The notes: generated by a model from the sequence alone, not told the origin. 64,000 nucleotides of DNA from Haberlea rhodopensis (GCA_907163345.1 CAJQUN010000022.1:3410001-3474000); one strand, 5' to 3'; shown: positions 1 to 10,469, counted from the stretch's first letter. Translations and numbers: made by a program.

Positions 1-1943
1 CTGGAAGCACCTCCCAAGCACAACTCGATCTCAACTCTGGATCCATGTACTTATTCAACCAGCTCTGGTACCTCGATCCTGGAAGTACCTCCAATCAACA
101 GCCCGAGCTCAACTTCAAAGTTGTTGCTATACCTGTATCACCTGCCCCAACAGAGACAGCCCCCACACGGGGTGAGCATACCAGTACCACCAATCCAAAT
201 AATCATAATAATACAATTTATAATTTACAGAATGTAAATGTCATTAATTTAAATGATACTCCCTGGATGGTATCATCCTCATCTGGGATCCTCTGTATCG
301 TCCCTGTTCTCAAAATAACCAAACTCATCAAATTCCCAAAGCCAGTTAATCGCCACATAGATTATGCTAGTTCCATAATCAATATGGTAAAATCATTATA
401 TAAACGACCGTAGATATCACACATATCTAACCAACGAATTCATGTTCCTATTCATTGCTCGCTCCACAATAGCGGCATTTTAAATCCCACGCACGCTCAA
501 CAATAGCGGCGTTATAACCGATGGTCGCTCAACGGTGATAACATCTCAATCGTTGCTCGCTCATAGCGGCACCATATAATTTCCAACGTATTTCCATTTA
601 TCATAATTACCAAACACTATACATTTCACTGTCCATTTATTACAAACACCATATTCCATGCATCTCAACATCCATTCATTGCAATAACCATATACTATGC
701 AATTCACAGTTGTAATATTATAACAGGTTATGCTCGTACGTTATACGTACCTTGTAATTCCGTAGTTCGAGTCCCACCTTGCCTGAGTCCCACGACCCGA
801 TGAATTATGTGCTAACACATAAATAACTCACAATCAAATATAAGCATGCAACCACGTGCCTAAGCACGTTCAAAACTTCCAAACCTATCGTCTATCCATG
901 ACGATTATCAAAATAAAAGCCCCCCGGCTAAGCATGCATAATACCCAAAATATATCATTTTTCAAGTTTAAAAGATAGCCAAAAACCAACCGAGAATTCT
1001 GTTTCAAAAAAACTTTGGCTCCAACCAATCCATTTTTAAAGGCAAAGCATTCCCATTGGAATGTAGACATTGCCCCAGAAACGGCCCCTTTAAACCTCGG
1101 TTCCAAAATCCCGACATTTTCCAAAATTTTGAAAAAGACAAAGGGAACAGGGCCGCGATCGATCGGCGCTAAGCCGCGATCGATTGCCATACCCTACTGC
1201 CCGAAAATAAACAAGCCGCGATCGATCGCCACATCTCGCGATCGATCGCCGAGACCCTCGCGATCGATCACCCACTTTTCGCGATCGATCGCCGCTACTG
1301 TACATCGTCTTCCCAAAATCAGTAGCATGTCGCGATCGATCGGCGCCTAGCCGCGATCGATTGCGACCTGCGGGTTTCCGAAAAAAACGAGCTTCCATGG
1401 TGTTTTTCACACCCAAACTCAAAACTAACACCCCTAACTTCCTCAACACCCCCAATATTCCATTTAAACTCCATAAAAATACTAAAATCAACATTTTAGA
1501 TTTTTAACCCCAAAACCCCCAAATACCAATCCAACCCAAAAACTCAACCATTTAGCACAAAACCATAATCAAATCGAAGCTAAAGGTGAGGAGAAGAAAC
1601 TTACCAACTTATCTTCGAGAAATCCGGCTCCTAGGATGAGCCTCCATCGATTTTGCTCATCAAAGGGAAAGGGAAGGGTTTGGGGGTGAGAGAGTGGCGT
1701 GAGGGAGAGGATAGGAGAGGATGGATTCCGAATGACGGAATCCCGAGTCCAACTGGTATATATAGCAAAAATGCCCCAAAATGAGAATACAATCTCAACC
1801 TTTGGATCCAACGATCCCAAATGCCCGATTTAACAACCTCGGGAGACCCAAAACCGCAATTAATTCTTAATTGCCACAATTAAAAAATCCATCGAGGATT
1901 ATTACCACACCGGGATTAACACCATTAATCCCCGGACATCACA
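1..1943 (-). mobile_element. Ty3/gypsy-type LTR, inverted copy, cut by window start
   Basis: Read on the minus strand from 1943 leftward, this stretch is homologous to the LTR at 2848-5418. It begins TGTGATGTCCGGGG, has a TATA motif near 1755-1766 and ends off-window with the same sequence that lies near 4970 in the other copy. No polypurine tract borders 1943, so this edge is better read as the outer 5' end of a minus-strand element than as a 3' LTR. The arms differ by many substitutions and in repeat number, so the copies are not recent. No open frame here is credible; those present are shadows. Confidence 0.85.
1149..1374. repeat. Cluster of CGATCGATCG palindromes in the left LTR
   Basis: About eight copies of the palindrome CGCGATCGATCG(G/C), some with ATTG in place of ATCG, are spaced roughly 15-40 bp apart by short unrelated linkers. 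The matching part of the right LTR has its own cluster in the opposite orientation, so the motif belongs to the LTR family. Confidence 0.85.
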
Positions 1944-2847
1944 GTACGAATGCCAGCTTTTATTTAGTCCTCGTCGAGCATCGGGTTAGTATGCTTGGAT
2001 GAATGAATCTTCGGTGAGAGATTGTGGCACTTTGAGATTAGTAATCTCGATGGCACGATGTATTCTGATGAATGATCGTGCGGGTTGGTTGACTTCCCTT
2101 GAGGAGGGATTGTCGTATCTTAGGCCATGGTATTTCATTTCTGCGTAATTTGATTACATCCCTGTGTTAGGATTGTTGAATCCTAGGGTAAACGAGGGAT
2201 GGCCATGTTTTGGATTTGTTAGATGTCGCGGTCGACACGTGTGGCGGGAATGCGATTGATTGTTCTTGCATGTCCTTTCGGGAATTTGAGACCTTGTAGA
2301 GTCTCGATGGGGTATTTGGACCAAGATATGATTCTTGGAACTTATGGATGTAGACATCTTTAGAGATGTGTTTTGTGTTGAACGGTAGCGATGAGTTGCC
2401 CGATCCGTGTTGCAAAGAGGTGCAACTGCTCCTTTGATGGAGGTGGAATTGGAGAACGGGAACCGGATTTAGTATAAGTACATTGTAGTGTACTGGTGGT
2501 TTCCTTGGTAACGATGCATGATTAGTAAGCTAAATCGTAGAGATATCATCGAGGCGATATCTATTTTGGAATCACGAATGATTCGTTTGGTTTGCAGTTA
2601 TGGTTGGCTGACTGCTTTTGAGATGGTTAGCATCGGGGAATGCTGGCGTCTTTCTTGAATTTGTGTTGGTTTGGGAGGTTACACCATTCCGGGTGCTGGT
2701 GCGAGGTCTGTATCCTCGTGGTTGGTGTGTCATTCATGTTATGTTCATGATTCGACGATGTGAATCCGTTTGGATTTTGTATTCTCGGCAATACGTGGAG
2801 TACGCCGTGCAAATTTCGAGGACGAAATTTTATTAGTGGGGGATAAT
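1944..2847 (+). mobile_element. 3' internal remnant of a Ty3/gypsy element with polypurine tract
   Basis: The segment ends with TTTCGAGGACGAAATTTT (about 2815-2831) and a purine-rich GTGGGGGATAAT directly before the LTR at 2848. This is the usual 3' end of plant chromovirus-type gypsy elements. Upstream of it the sequence has no long open frame, so integrase/RNase H coding is absent or decayed. It joins the oppositely oriented LTR directly at 1943/1944, suggesting a nested insertion or a rearrangement. Confidence 0.7.
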
Positions 2848-3176
2848 TGTGATGTCCGGGGATTAATGGTGTTAATCCCGGTGCGATAATAAATCCTTAA
2901 TGGATTTTAATTGTGGCAATTATGAATTAATTACGGTTTTGGGACTTCCGGAGATTTTAAATCCGGTTTTTGGAGTCGTTGGATCCAATGGATGAGATTG
3001 TATTCTCATCGTGGTGATAACCTTGGAATTTGGTTTTTGGTGGAATCTGGGGTCCGGAATACTTTGTACTGGGGATGGTAATGGAAATAGAGATTGGGGG
3101 GTAATTATTGAAAACAGATGATTTTTAATGAGTCATGATGTATTTGTGGAGGGATTGGTATTTTGGAGTTTTGGTA

Positions 3177-3187
3177 CTATATATACC
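3177..3187 (+). promoter_or_regulatory. LTR TATA box
   Basis: CTATATATACC lies about 330 bp into the LTR, where the U3/R boundary is expected, and is followed by a CT-rich leader. The inverted LTR has the matching TATA motif near 1755-1766. Confidence 0.6.
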
Positions 3188-3560
3188 ACGTACTTTGTAT
3201 TCCGTCATTGCACGGAATCTCCTCTCTCTCTCCCCTCTCTCCCCAGCGATTCCCCACCCCCCTTCTTCCCCCTTTTCTCCCTTCAGCAAAAATCGGTGGA
3301 GGCTCGACTTGGGAGCCAAATTTCTCGAAGATAATAAGGTATTATCCATCCCCTCGTATTTGTCTTCGATTTGATTATGGTATTGTGCTTGTTGGGAAGG
3401 ATTTGAGTTTGGTGTTTGAAATTGGTTTTTAAAGATTTTTGGGTTGTTGTATTTTGGGGTTGATTTATAACCCCTTGTTAAGGATTTATGTTGTATGGGG
3501 TGTGAGCTTTGTTGTTGGGGAAGATTTTGTAAGAAAAACGCCATTTTTGGCTGTTACAGG

Positions 3561-3808
3561 TAGAGGCGATCGATCCCTAGGGCGGGGCGATCGATCACCG
3601 TGACGTTGGAAAAAATTTGAGGAAGATGAACAGTGAGGCGATTGACCGCCTCAAATGAAGCGATCGATCGCCATGAGGCAGTAGCCAAAAACACTGAGAG
3701 GCGACCGATCGCCTGGAATGGAGCGATCGATCGCCCATGCCATTTTTGCTAGGCGATCGATCGCCTGGGATGGAGCGATCGATCGCCTGGGATGGAGCGA
3801 TCGATCGC
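3561..3808. repeat. Cluster of CGATCGATCG palindromes in the right LTR
   Basis: About nine copies of GCGATCGATCGCC or close variants occur, the last three in a tidy 22-bp tandem (GGGATGGA linkers). The core is a perfect 12-bp palindrome rich in GATC and CGATCG. The left LTR carries a related but differently arranged cluster. Confidence 0.9.
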
Positions 3809-4081
3809 CTGTGTCTGTTTTTGGGGAATTATTTCGTGTTGAGTTTTTTATGCATGCTTCGCCCGGGGTCTTTTAAAATGGTAAATCGTCATGGATTGAC
3901 GATAAGTTTGGAGGTTATGAACGTGCTTGGGCACTTGGTTGCATGCTTGTTTTAATTGTGAGTTATTTATGTGTTAGCACATAATTCATCGGGTCGTGGG
4001 ACTCAGGCAAGGTTGGACTCGAACCACGAAATTATAAGGTACGTATGACGTACGAGCATAACCTGTTATAATGTTGCAACT

Positions 4082-4345
4082 GTGAAATGCATGGTATATG
4101 GTATTTGCAATAAATGGTTATTGAAATGCATGGTATATGGTATTTGCAATAAATGGATATCTAAATGCATGGTATATGGTATTTGCAATAAATGGATATT
4201 GAAATGCATGGTATATGGTACTTGCAATAAATGGATAGGGAAATGCATGGTATGTGGTATTATAATAAATTGATATTGAAATGCATGGTATATGGTACTT
4301 ACAATAAATGGATAGTGAAATGCATGGTATATGGTAAATGTGATA
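4082..4345 (+). repeat. 39-bp minisatellite inside the LTR
   Basis: Seven tandem units of about 39 bp each begin GAAATGCATGGTATATGG and continue TATTTGCAATAAATGGATATT. The inverted LTR has only about three degenerate units at the matching place (590-710), so the array changed length after the two LTR copies split. Confidence 0.92.
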
Positions 4346-5422
4346 AATGGACATACATTGGGAATAATATGGTGTCGCTTTTGTGCGAGCAATGATTGGG
4401 ATGTTGTCGCCGTTGAGCGACCATCGGTTATAACGTCGCTATTGTTGAGTGTGCGTGGGGTGAAAATGACGCTATTGTGGAGCGAGCTATGAAATAGAAA
4501 TATGGAATCATTGGCTAGATACATGTGATATCTGTGATACTCTATTTGATGATTTAATCATATTTGATTATGGAACTGGTATAGTAGGAATGGTTTTAGT
4601 TGATCAATGAGATGATCAACTGGCTTTTGAGAATTTAATGGTTTGGTTATTTTGAGAACATGGACGATACAGGGGATCCGGATGAGGATGATACCATCCT
4701 GGGAGTATCATTTAAATTCATGGCATTTACATTTTGTAAATTATGAACTGTAATATTATGATTATAGTGATTGGTAGTATTGGTATGCTCACCCCGTGTG
4801 AGGGCTGTCTCTGTTGGGGCAGGTGATACAGGTGCAGCAGTAGCTTTGGAGTTGAGCTCGGGCTATTGATTTGAGGTACTTTCAAGATTGAGATACCAGA
4901 GCTGGTTGAATAAGTAAGTCATCCAGAGTTGAGATCGAACTATGCATGGGAGGTGCTTCCAGGATCGAAGTACCAATAACGGCATTCGGTAGAGCCTCTT
5001 ATACATTAGATACACGTTTATTCATTGGGTGCTCTCATGTGACTACTTTTCTACGTGTTTATGGAAATTATAAATGGGCAATGGCTTCTCTCTCTTCATT
5101 TATTGTTTGCATGCAGTTAAACACGGGATTACTAAATGAACTGAGAGCATGTTAGTGTATTATGGGGGTGCATGCTATGTAAGTGATCTTGGTTGGGAAA
5201 TGAACTGAGAGCATGTTAGTGTATTATGGGGGGTGCATGCTATGTAAGTGATCTTGGTTGGGGAATTTGGATATTTTGTGGTACTAATGCAAGAAATTTT
5301 CGGGATATTATATGATGTTATACTTGCATATGGGTTTTTCCCATGATAATATCATTGTATGCATTAATGGTATGGATTAATACGCTAATAGTGGGTTAAG
5401 GGCACGGGGGTCCTTACAATTG

Positions 5423-5610
5423 TTACTAACAAATGTATAATAACCGATTTAACCGATATAGGTTTTGATTTTAAAAATATCGGTTAACCGACTTAACCAA
5501 ATAACAATAATATTATCTAGGGGAATTCAGTTAAATCAGTTAACCGATATTTTTAAAATCAAAACCTATATCAGTTAAATCGGTTATTATATATTTGTTA
5601 GTAACAACTT
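5423..5610. repeat. Hairpin-forming inverted repeat at the end of the LTR
   Basis: GTTACTAACAAATGTATAATAACC... (5423-5499) is nearly the reverse complement of the block ending ...TTTGTTAGTAAC at about 5610, with a loop of roughly 30 nt that contains CTAGGGG. Both arms carry the CCGATTTAACCGAT motifs common near hAT-like MITE termini. Confidence 0.85.
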
Positions 5611-6003
5611 TGCCAAGTGTGGTCATGTGCTCTACTGGTGGGGACTTTACACCCCTAACCCAGCAGCACAAGTTTGAATCTTGCTTGACCCTTTCTTATT
5701 TTATTTTATTACTTTACAAAGTTAAATTTCTCTATTTTTATTTTATTACTTTACACATTATTATTGTTCAAAACAAATCAATTTATTTTGTTTATAAAAT
5801 CGATTATCGGTTTTGATTTTAAAATTAATCGACTTAACCGATTTAACTGTTTTTATTATTATTATTATTATTTTGAAAATATTGGTTATCGGTTTTCATT
5901 TTAAAAATATTCGGTCGGTTCGGTTTTGTAAAAAAAATTGGTTTTTTCGATTTCGGTTAATTTGGTTCGGTCGGTAAACGAATTAACCGAATGCTCACCC
6001 CTA
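5520..6003. mobile_element. hAT-like MITE with tRNA-like centre
   Basis: The right end reads ...GAATGCTCACCCCTA and the left end TAGGGGAATTCAGTTAA..., an imperfect terminal inverted repeat. Subterminal sequence is rich in CGGTT/AACCG motifs. The centre holds a tRNA-like block (GTGCTCTACTGG near 5627, GTTTGAATC at 5672-5680 resembling a Pol III B box). No transposase is present. The flanks are not a direct duplication but a perfect 27-nt inverted repeat (5497-5523 and 5998-6024), so the exact history is unclear. Confidence 0.65.
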
Positions 6004-6284
6004 GATAATATTATTGTTATTTGGTGAAATTGATGTATAGTTTGTTTTTTTAATAATTCTTTTGTGTATAATTTGGTAGATATTTTAGTAGATAAATCAA
6101 TGTTTTTGAAAAAAATAAAATATATATAGAGTCGCTCAAAAAGATTTTTTAGGCTATAGAATATAATTATCTTCTAGGTCATAAATAATCACTGTGACCC
6201 AATGTATCTTTTAAACAAAAAATTAACATCGAAACTAAATTTAAAAGCTTGCATACTTTAAAAAATAAAAAATAACGCTTTTTA

Positions 6285-6425
6285 AAAACACATTCCTGGA
6301 ATGCGTTTTTAATTTTAAAAACCCGTTCCAGGAACGCTTTTTTAAAAACGCATTCCAGGAACGGGTTTTTAAAAACGTATTCTTGGAACGCGTTTTTAAA
6401 AACGCATACCAAGAACGCGTTTTAC
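6285..6425. repeat. Five tandem 27-bp near-palindromes
   Basis: Units of the form AAAAACGCATTCC / AGGAACGCGTTTTT are repeated five times, about 27-33 bp apart, with small changes at the centre and flanks. Each unit is close to self-complementary. The apparent minus-strand peptide repeat is a by-product. Confidence 0.85.
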
Positions 6426-6490
6426 CATAGTTTTGTAAAAAAAACTTAATTTTTTTAATTTTTAAAAATTACAATATTTTATAAAATTAG

Positions 6491-6609
6491 CCGATGAAAG
6501 TCAGCAGCGCGTGGAGCAATCGGGAAAGGTAGAAGATGTACGACCAGAAGAACACGCGCCCAGAGGGCCGCGTCCCCAGGGGGAAGCATAGGAGCCACTG
6601 GAACGGGGT
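6491..6609 (-). pseudogene. Copied fragment of the neighbouring ELO/HOS3-like gene
   Basis: This 119-bp block matches 9111-9229 of the intact ELO-like gene with only three mismatches by eye and in the same orientation. It covers codons around the WLLCFPLGTRPSGRVFFWSYIFYLSRF segment. Nothing of the gene continues on either side, so it is a captured or duplicated fragment, not a gene. The high identity implies a recent copy or gene conversion. Confidence 0.93.
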
Positions 6610-7260
6610 ACTTTCAAACATTGGCAACAGTCATATTCTGCTTCTGAGCTATTTTGGAAGGATGCTGATTTGTTCCACTAGAGCAGGTCTACTTGCAAGT
6701 CTACTGGTCGAGTTGTTGACCTCTACTAGTTCGAAGTACGATGGTTACTGGTTCGGGTTACGATGGCCTCTACTACTTCGAAGTCCGCTGGACTCTACTG
6801 GTGCGAAGTCCGCTTGTCGTCATCTACTGCTCAAGGTCTACTGGTTGGTCGGACTCTACTGCTCGAAGTCCGCTTGTCAACTTCTAATGCTCAAGATCTA
6901 TTGGTCGACGTCTACTGGTTGGAGCTTCGAGATCTGCTGGTAGTCCGGAGATGATCAATTTAATCAACAGCGATCGAGGTCTACATGATGTATCTACTGG
7001 TCCAGTAGACATTTGTTTTTGTCTATTGAGTCAGTTTACTTCAACTCATTTATTTGCTAATCATCAAGTTCCTAATTATGATATATTTACTACACACTTG
7101 ATGAAACACGATAGTAACACAATAACAAGTATTTTTAATATCGAAATCAAGATTATTCAGATTTTCAAAACGCAACCGTTAAATACTTTAACAATAAAAT
7201 ATAAAGCCGTCTGAAGAGTTTCTTGTAGAATGTTTTCAAATCCAATATTCGTACTGTGAA
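6610..7260. repeat. Degenerate TCTACTGG/CGAAGTCCGC repeat and LTR-like remnant
   Basis: From about 6680 to 7010 the motif TCTACTGGT recurs around ten times, alternating with TCGAAGTCCGCT. From 7085 to 7150 the sequence (ACTACACACTTGATGAAACA, then AACACAATAACAAG) has a close relative at 53195-53245, so it is part of a dispersed LTR-like family. Open frames here are not convincing. Confidence 0.55.
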
Positions 7261-7726
7261 GTCAAGGTTGAACGCCATTAATGTTAAGAAGAAATTTGTT
7301 CCGAACTAGTTAATGATTTTTTCCAAAAGTGGACTAATCGATATTTTAAAATTAAAATAATCACACCGACTAAACAAAAAATAATTAATTTAGGTCATAC
7401 TTATTTATTTAATAAATATTATAAACATATAAAATTAAGAATAAATATGAAAATGTGACATTAAAATAAAAATGGCTTAATAAATTTCAATTTAATACAA
7501 AATTATTATCGTTCAACTTAAATCAACCAAAAACATCTTAATACTTGTTTCTTTATTTCCGTTTTTACCTGTTATTTTAGAAAAGTCAAAAATCCAAAAT
7601 CTACATTTTTTATGTAAAATCACATACAATGGTTTAACCGTTAATTCCATCATTTCCAAAAATTTGGAATGTTACGAACGAAGTCACATAATCTTCTTAC
7701 TCTCTTCATGCACTGTCACTTCTGTC
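7261..7726. other. AT-rich spacer, nothing recognised
   Basis: No open frame of useful length, repeat or RNA gene is visible. Confidence 0.6.
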
Positions 7727-8500
7727 GCGATCTGGTATAATTAAGAATTTTAATTCGCGCGAGATTTACTAATTCGTGCGCTAAGCTTTACTAAGTTACG
7801 CCCTAAAATTTACTAAGTTACACATTACGGTTTACTAAGTCTTGTTAAATCTTCTTAATGCTCCATTTTTTTTAAATTATAATAAAAAAATTCTCCGTTT
7901 TTGGGTTCAGATGAATTTTCATGATTTATAGCTGCTTCTAATTTGAAATGAAAATTCTATTATATGGTAACAAAATAAATAATACTCACAATTTTGTAAT
8001 GGTTTCTTGAAAAGACAGAATAATATTTGAAAGATTAAATTATTTGATAAAAGAAAGTATCTCAAACTGTGATTTTGTTACATTTTTAAGAAGAAAAAAA
8101 TAATAATTTTGATATCTGAGTTTTTTGTATGAAATTAATAGAATAAACTTAATATATTTATTGAGTTACTTTAAATATTTATATTAGACATTTCATAAGG
8201 TAATAATATAACTATCAGTAAATAATGACTTAATAAATTTATTCTTATCACCAAACGTGTTGAAATACAGATGTAATATTTAGTTTTATTTTACAAAGCT
8301 GCAAATTTTAGCTCATACAATAAAATCTAATTTTTATACTTATTAAGAATGGTAAAGTGGCAAACATTGTTAATAATTTCATATTAATTTTAAATAATAT
8401 AATATAGATGTAAGCTTTTCAGATATGATGTATATTAGATATATTTAACTTTATTTCATCGTACTATATATATAACATAATGTAGCTAGTACAAAGTGCA
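7727..8500 (+). repeat. Dispersed repeat, copy A
   Basis: This block is homologous to 55565-56600 in the same orientation. It shares TTTACTAAGT.../CTTGTTA..., ATTCTCCG(T/A)TTTTGGGTT, GATGAATTTTCATGATT, ATTTCATAAGGTAATAATATA and GATGTATATTA in the same order. It has no coding capacity. It lies downstream of the ELO-like gene. Confidence 0.8.
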
Positions 8501-8666
8501 CAAAGAATCAAAAGCTGAAAAGGATGCTATTACGGTTTTACCCCCATCACTTAAATTTACATGACATTATGAAATATGAATTGCTTTTCTTAACAATAAT
8601 TGGCCTACATACAATACTTAAATAAAAGATAAATATCGTACATCAAATATCACGGTCTTTGATTAG

Positions 8667-9548
8667 CTACAACTTTTCAGCCTTCTCGACGGCGGCGATC
8701 CGGCAGTCGCCACCATTTCCGCAAGAGACCTTTCTTCCTCTAGAATACAGTTTAACGTGGAAATTCAAGAAAAGAAACAAAATCGCTCCATTTAGGACAG
8801 AATTGAAGATCCAGGCCCCAATCCCATTGCATCCACCTTTGATTATGTACAACAGAAGAACTCCAAAATGGCAAACCACATTGCAGCTAAGCAACACCAT
8901 CTGGCAATTCACAACGAACGGGAAACACGCGCTTCGCAGTCCAATCGCCGTCCAGAATCTGTAGCCGTAAACGACGGAGTAAACCAGCGTGGTGAGAAGG
9001 ATGGCGAGTATTTGAAACGATTGCGAGAATTCCAGCCAGAGAAAGGACATGAAAATCAGTATTGAATTGTTGAAAAGTTTGAAGAAAGAAAGCTTCCTCC
9101 CGCGGATTATGGCGATGAAAGTCCGCAGCGCGTGGAGGAATCGGGAAAGGTAGAAGATGTACGACCAGAAGAACACGCGCCCGGAGGGCCGCGTCCCCAG
9201 GGGGAAGCATAGGAGCCACTGGAACGGGGTTGTGCGGGACCGCCTCCACAACCACCGTGTGTCGCGGATTTCGGCGGCGGAGGAGAGTAATATCCCGGAG
9301 AAGATGGTGGCGGAGATAAGGGCCATACAGAGGGAGTGCGCGGCAGGGATGGGACCGAGGGGAAGTGGGCGGCGGTGGCGGAAGATAAGGAGGAGGAGGA
9401 GGTGGGTGAACACGGCGGCAGCGATGTAAGCGGCGATGGAAGAGAAGAGAAACGACCAGGTGGATCCCCAGGAATGGGTGTGGCTCCACCGGAATCCGAC
9501 GATTGATGGGTGTTCGGAGAGGTAATACCTCAGGCTGTGCGACAACAT
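8667..9548 (-). CDS. ELO-family protein, HOS3-like (fatty-acid elongase-like)
   Basis: This is a 293-residue, intronless membrane protein. It matches the plant ELO/GNS1-SUR4-like family of the HOS3 type: FPLGTRPSGRVFFWSYIFYLSRF (residues 115-137), LSFFKLFNNS (153-162), TTLVYSVVYGYRFWTAIGL (186-204), CFPFVVNCQ (208-216) and GGCNGIGAWIFNSVLNGAI (238-256). About six to seven hydrophobic segments fit an ER multi-pass protein. The start at 9548 was chosen because family homology begins at MLSHSLRYYLSEHPSI; the in-frame extension to 9710 is low-complexity leader. ELO proteins are condensing enzymes of very-long-chain fatty acid synthesis and use an HxxHH box. Here the equivalent site reads KLFNN (157-161), so the box is absent and catalysis is doubtful. 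HOS3 was described in ABA/stress signalling. Family assignment is firm, activity is not. Confidence 0.93.
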   Translation of the reverse strand: MLSHSLRYYLSEHPSIVGFRWSHTHSWGSTWSFLFSSIAAYIAAAVFTHLLLLLIFRHRRPLPLGPIPAAHSLCMALISATIFSGILLSSAAEIRDTRWLWRRSRTTPFQWLLCFPLGTRPSGRVFFWSYIFYLSRFLHALRTFIAIIRGRKLSFFKLFNNSILIFMSFLWLEFSQSFQILAILLTTLVYSVVYGYRFWTAIGLRSACFPFVVNCQMVLLSCNVVCHFGVLLLYIIKGGCNGIGAWIFNSVLNGAILFLFLNFHVKLYSRGRKVSCGNGGDCRIAAVEKAEKL

Positions 9549-9666
9549 CGTCGGCGGAGACGAAGCGATGGTGTTGACCGACGAGATATGCTTGGTTGAT
9601 TGTAATAGTTTTCTGTTGGTTGGGCGAAGAAGAAGGTGTTCTTTAATTTTAGATTTAGATGAAGGG

Positions 9667-9713
9667 ATATATATATACACATATATACAGTATGTAAAAT
9701 ATATAGGCACGTG
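9667..9713 (-). promoter_or_regulatory. TATA and G-box upstream of the ELO-like gene
   Basis: A TATA-rich tract (about 9667-9680) lies roughly 120 bp before the start codon, and a CACGTG G-box sits at 9708-9713. This is a normal plant core promoter spacing. A G-box would fit ABA or light control, but this is inference. Confidence 0.5.
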
Positions 9714-9714
9714 A

Positions 9715-10019
9715 TTTTATTTGTGCACAACCAGTCAACCACATTATGCAAGGACTGAATTCAATTCAACACATTTACGATGACTCGTAATTTTTAATTA
9801 ATTATCTCGCAATTATCATATCTTATTAATACTATTTTTTTTTTTTGAGCATATATACAATACTATTTGTTTTTCAGCTCAATTTGTTCTTGTTTCTTTC
9901 ACGTTTTTTTAACTTTTCGATTATACTTATTTTATTATAATATTTTTAAGAGATTGATTTAAAATTTAATATAAAAATTACTTACTAAAATATTTCGAAA
10001 ATAAAAACATATAAAAAAT
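9715..10019. other. AT-rich spacer
   Basis: No gene or repeat is recognised between the ELO-like promoter and the decayed copia element. Confidence 0.55.
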
Positions 10020-10469
10020 TCGAGATAAACCAATGTGGGATAAAGAAAAATTCAATTTCACAACACTCCATCTTGTGACTTTGTCGTACCACAACACTCC
10101 ACCTTGATGGAGCTCTCTATAGTTTTTGCTATCGACACTGCAATATAGTCATAACTCTCAATATAAAGAATTATCATGCTCCACCATTATAAGCATACCA
10201 CTCATAAATTAGCTATATTTCAATTCGCCTCATATCGAAAAATAACATTGCTGCAAAGTTATGGTGCAACTCCGACGTTTTAACTCTCCTGGAAGTTAAT
10301 CAGTCATCGACATGAACTTCCACCACACACCCTCATCAATACCAAACCAATGCTCGTGTACAAAATTATGGATTCACTAACATTACACATCATCTATCAT
10401 GGCAACTTGGGGACAACGACATGCCATAATGATGTAATGTCCTTTTTCAGGGGACATCGTTAAAAGAGA

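Larger units (their letters stand above)
2848..5418 (+). mobile_element. Ty3/gypsy-type 3' LTR (2.57 kb)
   Basis: The LTR starts TGTGATGTCCGGGG right after a polypurine tract and ends GGTCCTTACA. It holds a TATA box (3177-3187), a pyrimidine-rich leader, the CGATCGATCG cluster and a 39-bp minisatellite. The first part is the inverted partner of 1-1943. Near 5140-5270 there is a tandem duplication of about 60 bp (repeated AAATGAACTGAGAGCATG). No coding content is supported. Confidence 0.85.

Noticed and set aside
45..413. 122-aa frame at the window start
   Set aside because: It lies antisense within an LTR and is not conserved in the inverted copy.
8868..9065. Other plus-strand frames over the ELO gene
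   Set aside because: Shadows of the minus-strand gene.
9157..9429. 90-aa plus-strand frame opposite the ELO gene
   Set aside because: It is the antisense shadow of the ELO coding sequence; the matching start at 6536 is only the copied fragment.
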